Origin: Cordilura impudica
Lineage: Eukaryota; Arthropoda; Insecta; Diptera; Scathophagidae
Direction: 5' to 3'
Length of the DNA: 64,000 nt
Assembly (NCBI GenBank): GCA_963682025.1
Contig: OY821518.1
Coordinates: forward strand, 306,875,429 to 306,939,428
Below, one piece after another: positions 1 through 12,075 of this stretch; position 1 is the stretch's first letter, and each line of letters begins with the position of its first letter. The notes beneath the pieces are model-generated. The model was not told the DNA's origin. It made no database searches and was given only the letters and a program-made list of their open reading frames with translations. The translations under genes were made by a program, and so were the position numbers.

Positions 1-1463
1 AAAAGCATCCTGTATTTGCTTCTTTCTGATATTTTCCTTATCCTTTATTGATGTATTTTCATCGAAGTTTTCCTCCTCTTGTGGTAGGGTATACGCCAGT
101 TTTAGCAAGAACTCCATACACCTTATCCTTGTATTCGTAATTCTCCTCGTTTGTAGAATCGTTTAAATTACCAAAGTTCTTCTGACTCTTTTTGCAAATC
201 GGGCATGACAATGTTGAGGTTGTTCCTGTCAGTTCGTTTACGACTTTTCCGTCAACCATGGTCAGGTGGAACTCGTAATTGCATTCAATATATTTTCCTT
301 CTCCAATTTGCAGCTTTGTAGGCTTAATCTTGCTTATTTGTTCTTCAATGTCCTTCACCGTGGTCCTTATGAATTCTGCCGATTCCCTTGCAAACTGAAA
401 CATTATTGGTCGGCAATAATGCACTGATGACGGACGTGGATTTTTCCAGTGTAGGGAAACATCAGATTTTAGCCGCAAAGGAACAACAGATGCCATAAAC
501 ATATTTCCGTCCGATATTGTAGCGTCATCGGAAGATATCCTTTGCTTATAAACGCTTTGTCCGGATGATCCATCGCAGCCCCATTTGCTGATCAATGTCA
601 GTTTCTCAGGAAGAATTTTCACCTCATTTTCAGGAAGACTCCCCAACAACCGTTTGGTGTATGGCCCATGAGATCCTGCAGATTGGCTTTCACAGAGACT
701 TCCGTAAACTCCGTATGCAGTGGTCGTGAATTTATTTTGGCTTGCGTAATATGCTTGTATCCTGGTAAAACGTCAGCCCCGTGTCGTATCAAGGATGCCC
801 GTAGTATCTCATATTTTTCATTGGAAAGTTGTAAGTCCATAAACAAGGCCAAGGCTTCTTCGGAACCATACTTTTTAATGTGTGCGTTTATGGGCGTGGG
901 AATGCTTTCCTTAATCCTTTTTAGTCGCAGTGGGCTTGCATCAGCAACAGATTTTGTAATCTGCGACCTAACTCTTTCACTATCCTTTGTATATTTAATA
1001 GACAGCGCGTTCGATAAATGCTTCGTGGTCAAGTCATTGGTGGCATCGGCAAGTTTCCTCTTTCTTGTGAAAATTGAACACTCCTCAATACTTTTTTTGG
1101 CCTTCCTTTTGCTCCTCTGGTTGATGTGGTGGGTTTATCTACTGCCAATATATCCAGGATGGTATCTTCATTAAGCCAGTCCTCGTATTTGGAGTTGAAG
1201 TTCTGAATGGTTCGATTAGATTTCACCCATTTTGCCTTAATATTTGCATATATCAGATAAAAATTATTTTTTATAATTTCGCTTCTCTCAATATTTCCGT
1301 ATAAGCTATCAAGTTCTTCAAAAGCAGCTTCCGTGAAAAGCTTTGGTGTGGTTGACCTTCTAAACAGTTCAAATAATTTTAAATTGTTTAACGCCATGGT
1401 TTCAGTACTTGTTGCGCCAACTTTCAGTCGTAGACTAATCCAAGCATTATGCTTATTTTGCAA
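1..1463 (-). pseudogene. Transib/RAG1-like transposase remnant, runs off left edge
   Basis: Three overlapping minus-strand reading frames (1463-1029, 1032-619, 649-59) read consecutively as one protein broken by two frameshifts. From the N-terminus there is a basic GRPKK segment, then a region with LQLSNEKYEILRASL and a GYKH motif, then WGCDGSSGQSVYKQ, FMASVVPLRLKS, NPRPSSVHYCRP, MVDGKV and SCPIC. In the Transib/RAG1 family the DG of the SSG block and the D of the later VDG block lie where the first two catalytic acidic residues sit, and CxxC matches the RAG1-type zinc knuckle. The last block (E) should lie beyond base 1; bases 1-58 still read in another frame as KDKENIRKKQ-like sequence. The enzyme would cut and rejoin DNA in the nucleus. 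It is inactive as read. Family assignment is from remembered motif order, not a search. Confidence 0.72.
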
Positions 1464-2674
1464 TATATAGGCTTATGCTACCATGCCTAAAAATTGACCT
1501 GTTCCCTGCATACATATGGATTTAGGCTGAATTATGCAATTTTGATATTATGCTCGTGTCTAAATAAGATTTGTGCCTACCTGGAGGGACCATAAGTCAA
1601 TATTGTTCTTGACCATTTGTACTCCAAAGTAATTTTTAAGTGAGGTGCGTACCTGCGAATTTCAATGAATAGTTTTTTGTGCATCCTGTGTCTGTAACAG
1701 AATATTGGGAGTAGACTTTGGCAGAGGCTCACAGGTAGACAACCGACTTAAAATGCAATTTTTTATTTTCCGTCAAAGTTGAAAAATAGTGAAAAAACGG
1801 ATAGTTTTTAAATAGTGATTTACCAGGAGAAACACAAAGCAAATAAATACATCAATCAATACAAACAAAAAATAAGGCGATTCGTTACCTATTTTTCGTG
1901 ATATTACACCTGAAATCGCAACAAATTGACTAAAAATTGTTTTTTGAAAACCGAAAGTCGGTCAACTTTGAACGGTTATATCTTCTAAACTAAAAATGTG
2001 ATATTATTAAGAGAAGCATATTTGAAATCGTTGAAAAGTTTCCTATAACATGGGTTTATTCCAAACTTCGTCGCCGCACATGAAAATTTTGATTTTTGCA
2101 ACCTCGTTTGCTCTACGGGCGCCACTATGCGACGTTAACATTTACGGCCAGAAAGATTATGTTAAATAAATAAATAAACTTAAAACTAAATAACACAACT
2201 ACACAATAATGACAGGTTAATTGATAAAACAAGAAAAAATCCTACAGAATAAGTGTAAGTATAATTTTCATATGCACATAATTATTAAGTTTGACGGATC
2301 ATTTTCAAATTATTAAACCCCATTAGTGTAAATCTGGTAATTTGAATCGTGATATTATACAGGTAAGTATGTAAATATATTCCTCTTAAAGTAATGATTA
2401 TCACAAAATGCCCTTATCAGTCATCTAAACTCTATGACCTGGGAGACTTGTCGTATTCCAGAGATTCCCCTGAGATGCCAATTGGTGATAAGTGGTTAGA
2501 GCTAGACTAGTTAATACTACATCGAGAGAAAAGTACTTGAAATGACGTGACAAGTTCCAATTTGGTATGTTTATTCAGTAGGGCCAACTGTAGAAAAAAT
2601 TGTTTCGATTTCATGACATTTCATTACTTAGAAAAAAAGTTACCGTTATAAAAATTATGCTGTTTTTTAAGTTT
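1464..2674. other. AT-rich stretch, no gene seen
   Basis: No convincing reading frame. The part next to base 1463 may be the 5' flank of the Transib remnant, but I could not identify a matching terminal repeat. The last ~100 bases precede the mariner start codon and may include its 5' untranslated end; no inverted partner was found downstream. Confidence 0.5.
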
Positions 2675-2682
2675 GAGAAAAA

Positions 2683-3700
2683 ATGGAATGCGCAGAGTTT
2701 CGTGTACTGATTAAACATTCTGTTTTTGTGGGAAAATCTGCGGTCGAAGTCCAAGAATGGATTGATAAACATTATGGTAAATCTTCGCGGTCATATACAT
2801 TGGTTAAATGGTGGTATTCCGCATTTAAACGTGGTCGTACGAGCACAAATAATGTAGATCGTCCTGGCCGTCCAAATGAGGCAATTACCGAAGACAACGT
2901 AGGAAAAGTGCATCAGGTTGTATTGGATGATCGAAAGATTAAAGTGAGTGAGACAGCTGGTATCATAAAGATATCAGCAGAGCAAGTCCGGCATATATTA
3001 CATGAACATGTGAATATGAAAAAGCTTTCTGTTCGATGGATGCCGCGATTTTTAACAGCTGAACAAAAACTGAATCGTGTCCATGATTCAAAGTATGATT
3101 TGGAGATGTTTGAAGTAAATTCAACTGAATTTTTTCTTCGATTTATAACAATTGATGAGACGTGGATTCATTATTATTCACCGGAGTCCAATACAGTCTG
3201 CGGAGTGGTTACAAGCGTGCGAAAGCCGACCAAAGTGGCCAAAGACTCAACAATCGGCTGGAAAGGTAATATCCAGTGTTTTTTGGGATGCATGTGGTAT
3301 GATATTTATTGATTACTTGGAGAAAGGAACAACAATATCTACCAAGTACTATGTTGAGTTATTGGACAGATTGATTGTATGAAGAAATTAAGAAAAAATT
3401 ACCCCACTTAAATAAGAAAAAATCTTGTACCATCATTACAATGCACCGGCGCATTCATCTGCTTTGGCTTTAGAAAAATGTAAGTCTTTACATTACGAAT
3501 TGCTAGCCCATCCCCGTATTCATCAGATTCAGGCCCCAGCGATTGTTATTTGTTGCCAAACTTGAAATGAAGAAGTCATATCAGAGACGGAAGCCCATTT
3601 TGAAGAATTTGACAAATCGTATTTTTGCAAGGATATCCGGATGTTAGAGGATCGTTGGAATAAGTGCATTTCACTTAATGGAGATTACGTTGAAGAATAA
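2683..3700 (+). pseudogene. mariner transposase, irritans-like, broken
   Basis: An intact 209-codon N-terminal frame carries the paired HTH region (KWWYSAFKRGRTS, GRPNEA linker, HILHEHVNMKKLS) and the first catalytic block TIDETWIHYY. A frameshift near 3200 moves the reading to QSAGKVISSVFWDA and FIDYLEKGTTIS, ending in TGA at 3380-3382. Beyond that, further frames still read HHYNAPAHSS, GPSD, LEDRWNKCISL and GDYVEE before TAA at 3698. Mariners use a DD34D triad; the second D, expected in QDNAPAH, is Y here. The protein would have been ~345 residues and bound the terminal repeats. It is dead by frameshift, stops and catalytic change. Terminal inverted repeats were not found. The subfamily call rests on general resemblance. 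Confidence 0.88.
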
Positions 3701-5425
3701 AATTCATTTCAAATACAAAAAACTGGTTTTTCATTATTAGGCCACGGAAATTTCACACCATGTAGTATATTTTTAGGATTCAAAGGGCTGATGTCGTGGA
3801 AGTAAATTTTTTCTACAAATAAACTTGTTAGAGAAAGCGTATATATGCGGAATGGAGTCACGGATGATGTGTTGTATATTGTTATTTGAAAACGTTTGAT
3901 GTAAGTTGAAAAATTCATACCAATGCATTTTGTGATTATTTTCCTCTGTAATAACTCCAGTTTTCTGGCTGCTATAGGCGATATGGTAAACCAGATTGGG
4001 AATCTGTATTGATTTGTATCGATTCATATATATTTCGAAATTACTTTCCAAATTGCACATTTTCTTGCTTTAATTTACGAGACTGTTTTGGAAATGTGGT
4101 ATTGTACATCCATGAGTATTGCATCAGATAATTTTCTGAAGTGCCTATTTCAGATCTTTAGAAATAAAATGATCACCTTGCACTAGAATAGTTAAAACAA
4201 ATATAAATGTGATTTTTTGTGATTTATAGATTTTGTTAAAATTGTTGTATCTATTCAGCGGTATGGAATTCTCAAATATATACATACATATATAGTTAGT
4301 AGATAATAATATTCTGTCTTATAAATTTTCAGTATGTTTGAGTTTGAAGTGGTGTAATTTTTAAATATTGATTTTCTCTTTCTGAAATAACTGAAATGAT
4401 AATTAGCCGTATCCATATACATATATTACGCTTTTGCTTTTGATCCCAATTAAATTCTTAAGTTATTCTTAAGTTATTTGGTAAGCTAGCATCGAATTTT
4501 TTTAATCACCCATTTTTTCGAATACTTGAATTTAATTGTGGCATGAAGGAACACTTTATATTAGAAATTTCATTACAATATTATTTAATTTAATGTAAAT
4601 AGACAGGATATCGCCATGAATTTTAAATATAATTAATATAAATTAAAGTTACAACTTAATAATCAGCCCACGCAAAAGTTTATGTAATTAATTAACGACA
4701 CAACGTAACGATCATAGTTACTGCGCAAACCAAAAAAAAAACACATTTACGGCGACTTACATATACGTTGTATGTGTGTGTGTTTGTGTGATTTTTTTTT
4801 TATATTTTATTAATGACAGCAATATATATATGTCGACTGGCACTGATGATGGTAAAAAATAATACCTACAATATTAAGATATTTATGATTTTAGCAAAAC
4901 AAAAATTCAAAAATCGAATATGGATGAATATTTGAGGTGGCAGACAGCCGTTTAACGAACTGATTGATAGGACAAGGTGCGCGAGCTCTCGAACATTCGT
5001 TGCAATCAACTTTTAAATTTTCAAACCATATAATATTGAAGGGGCGACGCAAAGATGCATTTAATCTGAGACGAACCATAAATATTCATGTAGTTTAGCG
5101 TCGATGAAAACAAATCCTGCAGACACAAATTTTTTTTAGCTTAGCACGTAACATTTATCTGTAGACCAGGTGAATGTGTTTTGCATTTCAAATGTAAACG
5201 AACAAATTTGAGCATGTGCCAACGACTTATGTGACACATTTATTGATTCTTGAAATGATCTACGAGGCGGCGGTAAAACGTTAAACACAATCAAGAGTAA
5301 AATATTTCAATTTAAAGAAACGTGAAATAAATTTCAATGATCTCAGCTAAAAAAAAAAAAAAAAAAAAAGACGAGAAGTTGCAGAGATTATCCGAAGACT
5401 GCAATGCACATGCACATGTACACAT
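3701..5425. other. Non-mariner part of duplicated unit, no gene seen
   Basis: Mostly AT-rich sequence with short chance frames. It contains a TATGTGTGTGTGTTTGTGTG run near 4770, a poly-T tract near 4792 and the A21 tract at 5349-5369. A slightly less AT-rich patch at 4910-5090 has a 62-codon minus-strand frame that I do not recognise. The same content recurs at 6452-8176. Confidence 0.5.
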
Positions 5426-8176
5426 GAGAAAAAATGGAATGCGCAGAGTTTCGTGTACTGATTAAACATTCTGTTTTTGTGGGAAAATCTGCGGTCGAAG
5501 TCCAAGAATGGATTGATAAACATTATGGTAAATCTTCGCGGTCATATACATTGGTTAAATGGTGGTATTCCGCATTTAAACGTGGTCGTACGAGCACAAA
5601 TAATGTAGATCGTCCTGGCCGTCCAAATGAGGCAATTACCGAAGACAACGTAGGAAAAGTGCATCAGGTTGTATTGGATGATCGAAAGATTAAAGTGAGT
5701 GAGACAGCTGGTATCATAAAGATATCAGCAGAGCAAGTCCGGCATATATTACATGAACATGTGAATATGAAAAAGCTTTCTGTTCGATGGATGCCGCGAT
5801 TTTTAACAGCTGAACAAAAACTGAATCGTGTCCATGATTCAAAGTATGATTTGGAGATGTTTGAAGTAAATTCAACTGAATTTTTTCTTCGATTTATAAC
5901 AATTGATGAGACGTGGATTCATTATTATTCACCGGAGTCCAATACAGTCTGCGGAGTGGTTACAAGCGTGCGAAAGCCGACCAAAGTGGCCAAAGACTCA
6001 ACAATCGGCTGGAAAGGTAATATCCAGTGTTTTTTGGGATGCATGTGGTATGATATTTATTGATTACTTGGAGAAAGGAACAACAATATCTACCAAGTAC
6101 TATGTTGAGTTATTGGACAGATTGATTGTATGAAGAAATTAAGAAAAAATTACCCCACTTAAATAAGAAAAAATCTTGTACCATCATTACAATGCACCGG
6201 CGCATTCATCTGCTTTGGCTTTAGAAAAATGTAAGTCTTTACATTACGAATTGCTAGCCCATCCCCGTATTCATCAGATTCAGGCCCCAGCGATTGTTAT
6301 TTGTTGCCAAACTTGAAATGAAGAAGTCATATCAGAGACGGAAGCCCATTTTGAAGAATTTGACAAATCGTATTTTTGCAAGGATATCCGGATGTTAGAG
6401 GATCGTTGGAATAAGTGCATTTCACTTAATGGAGATTACGTTGAAGAATAAAATTCATTTCAAATACAAAAAACTGGTTTTTCATTATTAGGCCACGGAA
6501 ATTTCACACCATGTAGTATATTTTTAGGATTCAAAGGGCTGATGTCGTGGAAGTAAATTTTTTCTACAAATAAACTTGTTAGAGAAAGCGTATATATGCG
6601 GAATGGAGTCACGGATGATGTGTTGTATATTGTTATTTGAAAACGTTTGATGTAAGTTGAAAAATTCATACCAATGCATTTTGTGATTATTTTCCTCTGT
6701 AATAACTCCAGTTTTCTGGCTGCTATAGGCGATATGGTAAACCAGATTGGGAATCTGTATTGATTTGTATCGATTCATATATATTTCGAAATTACTTTCC
6801 AAATTGCACATTTTCTTGCTTTAATTTACGAGACTGTTTTGGAAATGTGGTATTGTACATCCATGAGTATTGCATCAGATAATTTTCTGAAGTGCCTATT
6901 TCAGATCTTTAGAAATAAAATGATCACCTTGCACTAGAATAGTTAAAACAAATATAAATGTGATTTTTTGTGATTTATAGATTTTGTTAAAATTGTTGTA
7001 TCTATTCAGCGGTATGGAATTCTCAAATATATACATACATATATAGTTAGTAGATAATAATATTCTGTCTTATAAATTTTCAGTATGTTTGAGTTTGAAG
7101 TGGTGTAATTTTTAAATATTGATTTTCTCTTTCTGAAATAACTGAAATGATAATTAGCCGTATCCATATACATATATTACGCTTTTGCTTTTGATCCCAA
7201 TTAAATTCTTAAGTTATTCTTAAGTTATTTGGTAAGCTAGCATCGAATTTTTTTAATCACCCATTTTTTCGAATACTTGAATTTAATTGTGGCATGAAGG
7301 AACACTTTATATTAGAAATTTCATTACAATATTATTTAATTTAATGTAAATAGACAGGATATCGCCATGAATTTTAAATATAATTAATATAAATTAAAGT
7401 TACAACTTAATAATCAGCCCACGCAAAAGTTTATGTAATTAATTAACGACACAACGTAACGATCATAGTTACTGCGCAAACCAAAAAAAAAACACATTTA
7501 CGGCGACTTACATATACGTTGTATGTGTGTGTGTTTGTGTGATTTTTTTTTTATATTTTATTAATGACAGCAATATATATATGTCGACTGGCACTGATGA
7601 TGGTAAAAAATAATACCTACAATATTAAGATATTTATGATTTTAGCAAAACAAAAATTCAAAAATCGAATATGGATGAATATTTGAGGTGGCAGACAGCC
7701 GTTTAACGAACTGATTGATAGGACAAGGTGCGCGAGCTCTCGAACATTCGTTGCAATCAACTTTTAAATTTTCAAACCATATAATATTGAAGGGGCGACG
7801 CAAAGATGCATTTAATCTGAGACGAACCATAAATATTCATGTAGTTTAGCGTCGATGAAAACAAATCCTGCAGACACAAATTTTTTTTAGCTTAGCACGT
7901 AACATTTATCTGTAGACCAGGTGAATGTGTTTTGCATTTCAAATGTAAACGAACAAATTTGAGCATGTGCCAACGACTTATGTGACACATTTATTGATTC
8001 TTGAAATGATCTACGAGGCGGCGGTAAAACGTTAAACACAATCAAGAGTAAAATATTTCAATTTAAAGAAACGTGAAATAAATTTCAATGATCTCAGCTA
8101 AAAAAAAAAAAAAAAAAAAAGACGAGAAGTTGCAGAGATTATCCGAAGACTGCAATGCACATGCACATGTACACAT
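5426..8176. repeat. Tandem duplication, copy 2 (2,751 bp)
   Basis: Second copy of the unit described for 2675-5425. It starts at GAGAAAAAATGG, so it contains the mariner coding region but not the sequence upstream of it, and ends at TACACAT before CCACTG at 8177. I saw no differences by eye. A very recent duplication or an assembly duplication would both explain this. Confidence 0.95.
5434..6451 (+). pseudogene. mariner transposase, second copy, broken
   Basis: Identical in sequence to the mariner remnant at 2683-3700, with the same frameshift, stops and D-to-Y change in the second catalytic block. Because the tandem junction lies 8 bases before its ATG, this copy has no mariner upstream sequence at all. 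It arose with the surrounding unit and not by transposition. Shared damage dates the duplication after the element died. Confidence 0.9.
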
Positions 8177-10069
8177 CCACTGAACGTAAACAGATAAATT
8201 CAGCAAAAAAAAAAAATCGTAATTTTCGGTGGCGGTTGTTGAGCTGGGCTACTGTTATTCATTGCGTGGTCGCTTAATAATTGTCATAATTTTAATGCAG
8301 ATCCCGCTGTGCTTATGGTCGCAAAAATTACGAGTTCGCGGAAATCACAAAACAAACTATAAAAAAAGGTGTATTGAATCAAAAAAAAAAAAAAAAAAGC
8401 ATCAAAAGGACCACATGTGGTCTCCTAAAACATTTCATTATATTCGAAATATATGTATATAAAATGCTTCCTTTTTAGGATTATCCCTAAGCGTGTATGT
8501 TAGCGGTGCGGCAGATGTTATAGATAAGAACGATGCTTATAAAATATTACTTCTTCTGACTGCACAAAACGGCAACGTTGATGGCAAGCGGAAGACAATG
8601 TTATGGCGCGAAATGGATTTCATATACATACATATGTAGTATCTTTAAGCTCAACAAGATCGCAATTAATTCACGCTGATTAATCTTGAAGTGCTAACTG
8701 CATGACAACAACAAAGTAGCTACACAGACTGACTCGAAGGTGTGTAATCTGTTCTTCGTTTCGTCCTTAATGTTTCTTTCGCATGAAAACAGCTCTGTCT
8801 GTGATTTTACGTGTTACACCTACATACAAAGTGTGCAGCAACATTTACTATCAATTTGTTGCAACATGCCTAAATTGATTGCTGTTAAATATTTTATTGT
8901 CGCTGGCAATGCATGAGAATAGACTGTAGTCTGCTGCCTTGGCTACTGGTTTCCAACGAAAATCGTTTCCAGTGTTTCGTGCTTGACTGTTCGTTCTCTC
9001 TTCTATGCAAACAGACACATTTTGGTGTAACTTGAGTAACATGGAGGCTGTTGATACACACGCATTCCAGGCGGTAGTTGTTTATATCTGGCTTTGAGAA
9101 AACATCGAATGTATCTCAAAAGCAGCACATACAGTGTCCGAAAAATGCATCAAACATGTGTGAGCATCTGAAAAGTATTATTTTGAAGGAATTGACAAAC
9201 AAAATATCGTAAAATGAATGAAGCGTGACTGGGACTAATTACAAGTCTCTGTGATAATCAGCACGTGCTTAACAAAAAAAGATTATTACTGCAATAAATA
9301 TGCCATGCTAACAGAATCATTGTTGTTTGCTTGTGTCTGTGAGCTTTTCTTGTGAATTGATTTCAATCGGACAAACAAGAACAGGTATTACTGTCAGAGA
9401 GGGTTAAAAATGTTCAAAATGTGCGGGACAGGACACTTTATGCACTATAATGTATATTCATACTACGTTTAACGTAATGTTTCCAAAAGATGAGTTGCAG
9501 ATCTTGTGTCATTTACATGGCTCGATATCATTCGTATACTGTAGATTTAACGATTGTTATGCCTCTGGGCATATATTTAACGTCTTAATGCGTATGCGCG
9601 ACAATGAATTTTTAAATGTGTGCCGTGTCGTTGTAGGTAAATAACGTATATTACGTTTGGTTGCATATTTTAAGCACCCCATAGGGAAGCCGCCGCACAC
9701 ATAGCTGCTCAAGGAGCCACCAATCTCACTATTGCCATTATAAATATAAATATTGTATGACTGACTACACATATAAGATTGTAGGTTTCTTTGAATCTTG
9801 ATGCGTTGTTTTAAATACATGAGTCCCATCTTAAGTGTGAGCACACGTATTTCCGTGGAAATGCTAATAAGTGTTAATTGAACATTTTTAAAAAACACTT
9901 TCACTACAAGGTGTCTTTTATTTCCACTTTAATTTTTTTCTTTTTAGTCACGGTATCGTAATTGCATAAATGTTCAAAAGTGATTACTTTTATTGTCAGG
10001 GAACTGTTTCGAAATTTAATTTTAAAGCATATCCTTGTATGTACGAGTATGGACGAGTATGTTAAGTAG
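8177..10069. other. Apparently single-copy noncoding DNA
   Basis: No domain-bearing reading frame. Short A-runs occur near 8205 and 8380. The stretch 8490-9100 is less AT-rich than its surroundings and I did not see it repeated elsewhere in the window. Frames of 60-115 codons at 8851-9042 and 9557-9904 show no motif I recognise. Host regulatory or untranslated sequence is possible but unsupported. Confidence 0.4.
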
Positions 10070-11008
10070 AAAATAAGTAGAAATTACACTTACTAATCAC
10101 TTAGCTGCTGAGCGGCTGAACCGATTTTAATGATTTTTGATTTTTTGGAATCATCTCCGTACCGAAAATTCACGAAAAAATTAGTATCATATATCTTTAG
10201 TAATATAAAAGGGAGAGAAACGATACTTTGTGTTGTTTCACAGGTTATTAGTGTGAGTAGCTTTGCTAAAAATGGGATCAGTAGGCGTGGAACCTCCCAG
10301 ACGAAGTAAACATTGAATATCACATATCGCGAATACTATAATAAGAAGAGCTTTGCAAATTTGTGTCACGTTATCTGTTATTAATATTAGTAGCCTTGTT
10401 TTGGCTGGGCGTGATCGGATAAATTGGCGTATACCTCCGTTACAAATAGCTTTACTAATTTGCGTAACATCACCTATTATTATAGGAGTCGAACTGACTT
10501 TTTAAATTCACTAGATTTACCAGGTCTTCCATTTCATAATTTACTCCTGAAAGTTTGATCACCATTTTTACTATTTCAAAAAAATCTTACAATTCCCAAT
10601 TCGTCTGGAATATGCCATGCCAATCAGCAAATCTCAATGCAAGCCAACGCAAGTCTCCGACTTGGAATTGAAAAATTCATGCTTCAATCATGATCAATTA
10701 TGTGTAGGCTGCTCCAGAGTTGGTAAGCCAAACGATCTGTTTGTATATGCCGAAACTGAAGAAATAATAAATATTGTCAACACGTTGGCTTTACAATAAA
10801 TTATTATTTAATAAGATCAGGCGAAGATAGTATTATAAGAAAAAATTAAATTTATTAAATCGAAAATAAAATCTGTATTTAAAATAAAATATTGAATTTC
10901 ATTTCATTCTTACTAAAAAAAATACTTCCGTAATTGAAATACATATTAAAATAAATCTGGAGATAGAATAATTATTTTAGGCAGAATAACCTTTGCCGGG
11001 TCAGCTAG
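10070..11008 (+). mobile_element. Helitron remnant with 3' CTAG end
   Basis: The stretch begins near TTAGCTGCTGAGCGGCTGAACCGATTTTAATG-type sequence seen at Helitron 5' regions and ends with GCCGGGTCAGCTAG at 11008 followed by T. A weak GGCA/TGCC stem precedes the end. It carries a helicase C-terminal fragment (10593-10799) and a unit around 10326 (GAGCTTTGCAAATTTG) shared with the Helitron at 39.9-40.4 kb. The left boundary is uncertain by tens of bases. Helitrons move by rolling-circle replication and insert between A and T. Confidence 0.7.
10593..10799 (+). pseudogene. Helitron Rep/helicase, C-terminal fragment
   Basis: One open frame reads FPIRLEYAM, then SKSQCKPTQV, ELKNSCFNHDQLCVGCSRV, GKPNDLFVYA and ends TLALQ-stop. 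This matches the order at the end of the Pif1-like helicase of insect Helitrons, where the usual forms are FPxRLxFAMTINKxQGQT, a CFxHGQLYVxCSRV block (helicase motif VI) and xxNLFVYA. Here the Q of GQT is C and the G of HGQL is D, so the motif V/VI region is degraded. Only about 69 residues of a protein that is normally over 1,000 remain; the Rep (HUH) nuclease and helicase core are absent. It lies ~200 bases before the CTAG terminus, the expected position for a Helitron carrying its own gene. Confidence 0.85.
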
Positions 11009-11084
11009 TATGCTCTTAAAATGAATTTTACTCTAAACATACTCAACAAGTTTTATTTTCCCATACTTATACCATTTCCACTTT

Positions 11085-11225
11085 GAGAATTCTCTAATAT
11101 TTTTAAAAATTCTCCAAATGAATTTTTAAATTGTCCAAATGTATACCAAAAATTTCCATTTGTATTTCAAAATAGTCCAAATGTATTTCACTAAAATCTA
11201 TTTATATTTCAAAATTTTTTAAAGG
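11085..11225. repeat. Degenerate AT-rich short repeat, left of LINE
   Basis: Loose repetition of TTCTCCAAATGAATTTTTAA-like and TCCAAATGTATTTCA-like words about 25-35 bases apart. Related words in matching or inverted sense recur at 12080-12225, on the far side of the LINE remnant. Confidence 0.5.
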
Positions 11226-11429
11226 TGCTCATTCTAGCTTTTATATTAAAATTAATTACGATAGTTTCCGTAATTTTCATATGATGCGACACACTTGAGA
11301 CACATTTTTAAAAAACATTTTCATTTAAACAAAAATTTTAAAATACATAAGATATTGATTTAAAACCTTGTCAAAACCTTTTCATGTATATTTATATTTA
11401 TGGCTTCATCATTCGACTCAAAAAACTCC

Positions 11430-12070
11430 CGAAGGCCGTTACGTTGAGCTTTTCGCGGCGCATGACCACCTAGCACAACTAGTGAACGAACCAACGCACA
11501 TTCCGTGGATTGGAGGCCAATGACAAAATACTATCGAACTTTTTCTCACTTCACACCCTGACAAGTGCACCATTTCCGCATCATTTCTGTTTTCTGTACT
11601 TCAAAGTGTTCATTTTGTTCATTTTTTTTTTTGATCTCCTTAAAATCTATTCCACTTACATCCGACCGAAAATGGAATACAAATCCTATATATGGGCAGG
11701 AGCTTCAAAGTCTATTTTGTAGCTACTGGACCGTGTACAAGGAAGGACGTTGATGCTCATAAACGACAGTAGGGTATCAAGCTCTATTGACTCGTTGGAA
11801 CATCGTAGAAATGTAGGTTTTGTAACACTGTTCGTCCTACCCGCTTCTCTAGCAGATCACATTCTTTTACAGTCTACTGTCAAGGTGACCGCACAACGCT
11901 TTACAGAGAAAATTCGTTTATCAGTCTAGCCGTATGTGGCTGACAGTTACAATCTAATAAAATTTAAGTCAAATATCCACAAACACGATTCCCTCTTTCC
12001 TCCTTACCATAACCTATTTTCCTGAAATCAACACAATGCACTGAGTGTTGGTTAATAATAAAAAAAAAAT
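11430..12070 (+). pseudogene. Non-LTR retrotransposon remnant, internally deleted
   Basis: Bases 11430-11600 read RYVELFAAHDHLAQLVNEP, a stop, then LFLTSHPDKCTIS, which resembles the end of the endonuclease domain of insect LINEs. Bases 11630-11860 read KIYSTYIRPKMEYKSYIWAG, LLDRVQ, LINDSRVSSSIDSLEHRRNV, typical of the segment after the reverse transcriptase. Near 11960-12017 it ends with KFKSNIHKHDSLFPPYHN. The palm domain is therefore missing, and at least two stops break the frame. A 3' sequence with AATAATA and an A-run closes the copy at about 12070. CR1/jockey-group affinity is likely but not settled. Confidence 0.8.
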
Positions 12071-12075
12071 ACATT

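Larger units (their letters stand above)
2675..5425. repeat. Tandem duplication, copy 1 (2,751 bp)
   Basis: This unit recurs immediately downstream at a constant offset of 2,751 bases. All reading frames compared (mariner, and four minus-strand frames) are identical between copies and keep the same offset, so no indel separates them. A 21-A homopolymer at 5349-5369 has the same length at 8100-8120. The left edge falls 8 bases before the mariner ATG, and the right edge follows an ACATGCACATGTACACAT stretch. One base (T) of microhomology is shared at the junction. Confidence 0.95.

Noticed and set aside
668..1174. 168-codon plus-strand frame
   Set aside because: Antisense shadow of the Transib reading; it shows no domain of its own.
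2123..2140. CCACTATGCGACG as a possible Transib terminus (CACxxTG)
   Set aside because: The orientation is wrong for the right end of a minus-strand element, and no inverted partner was found.
4891..5079. 62-codon minus-strand frame repeated at 7642-7830
   Set aside because: It is repeated only because the unit is duplicated; no motif and no upstream signal.
9557..9904. 115-codon minus-strand frame
   Set aside because: Low-complexity residues, no domain, no splice context.
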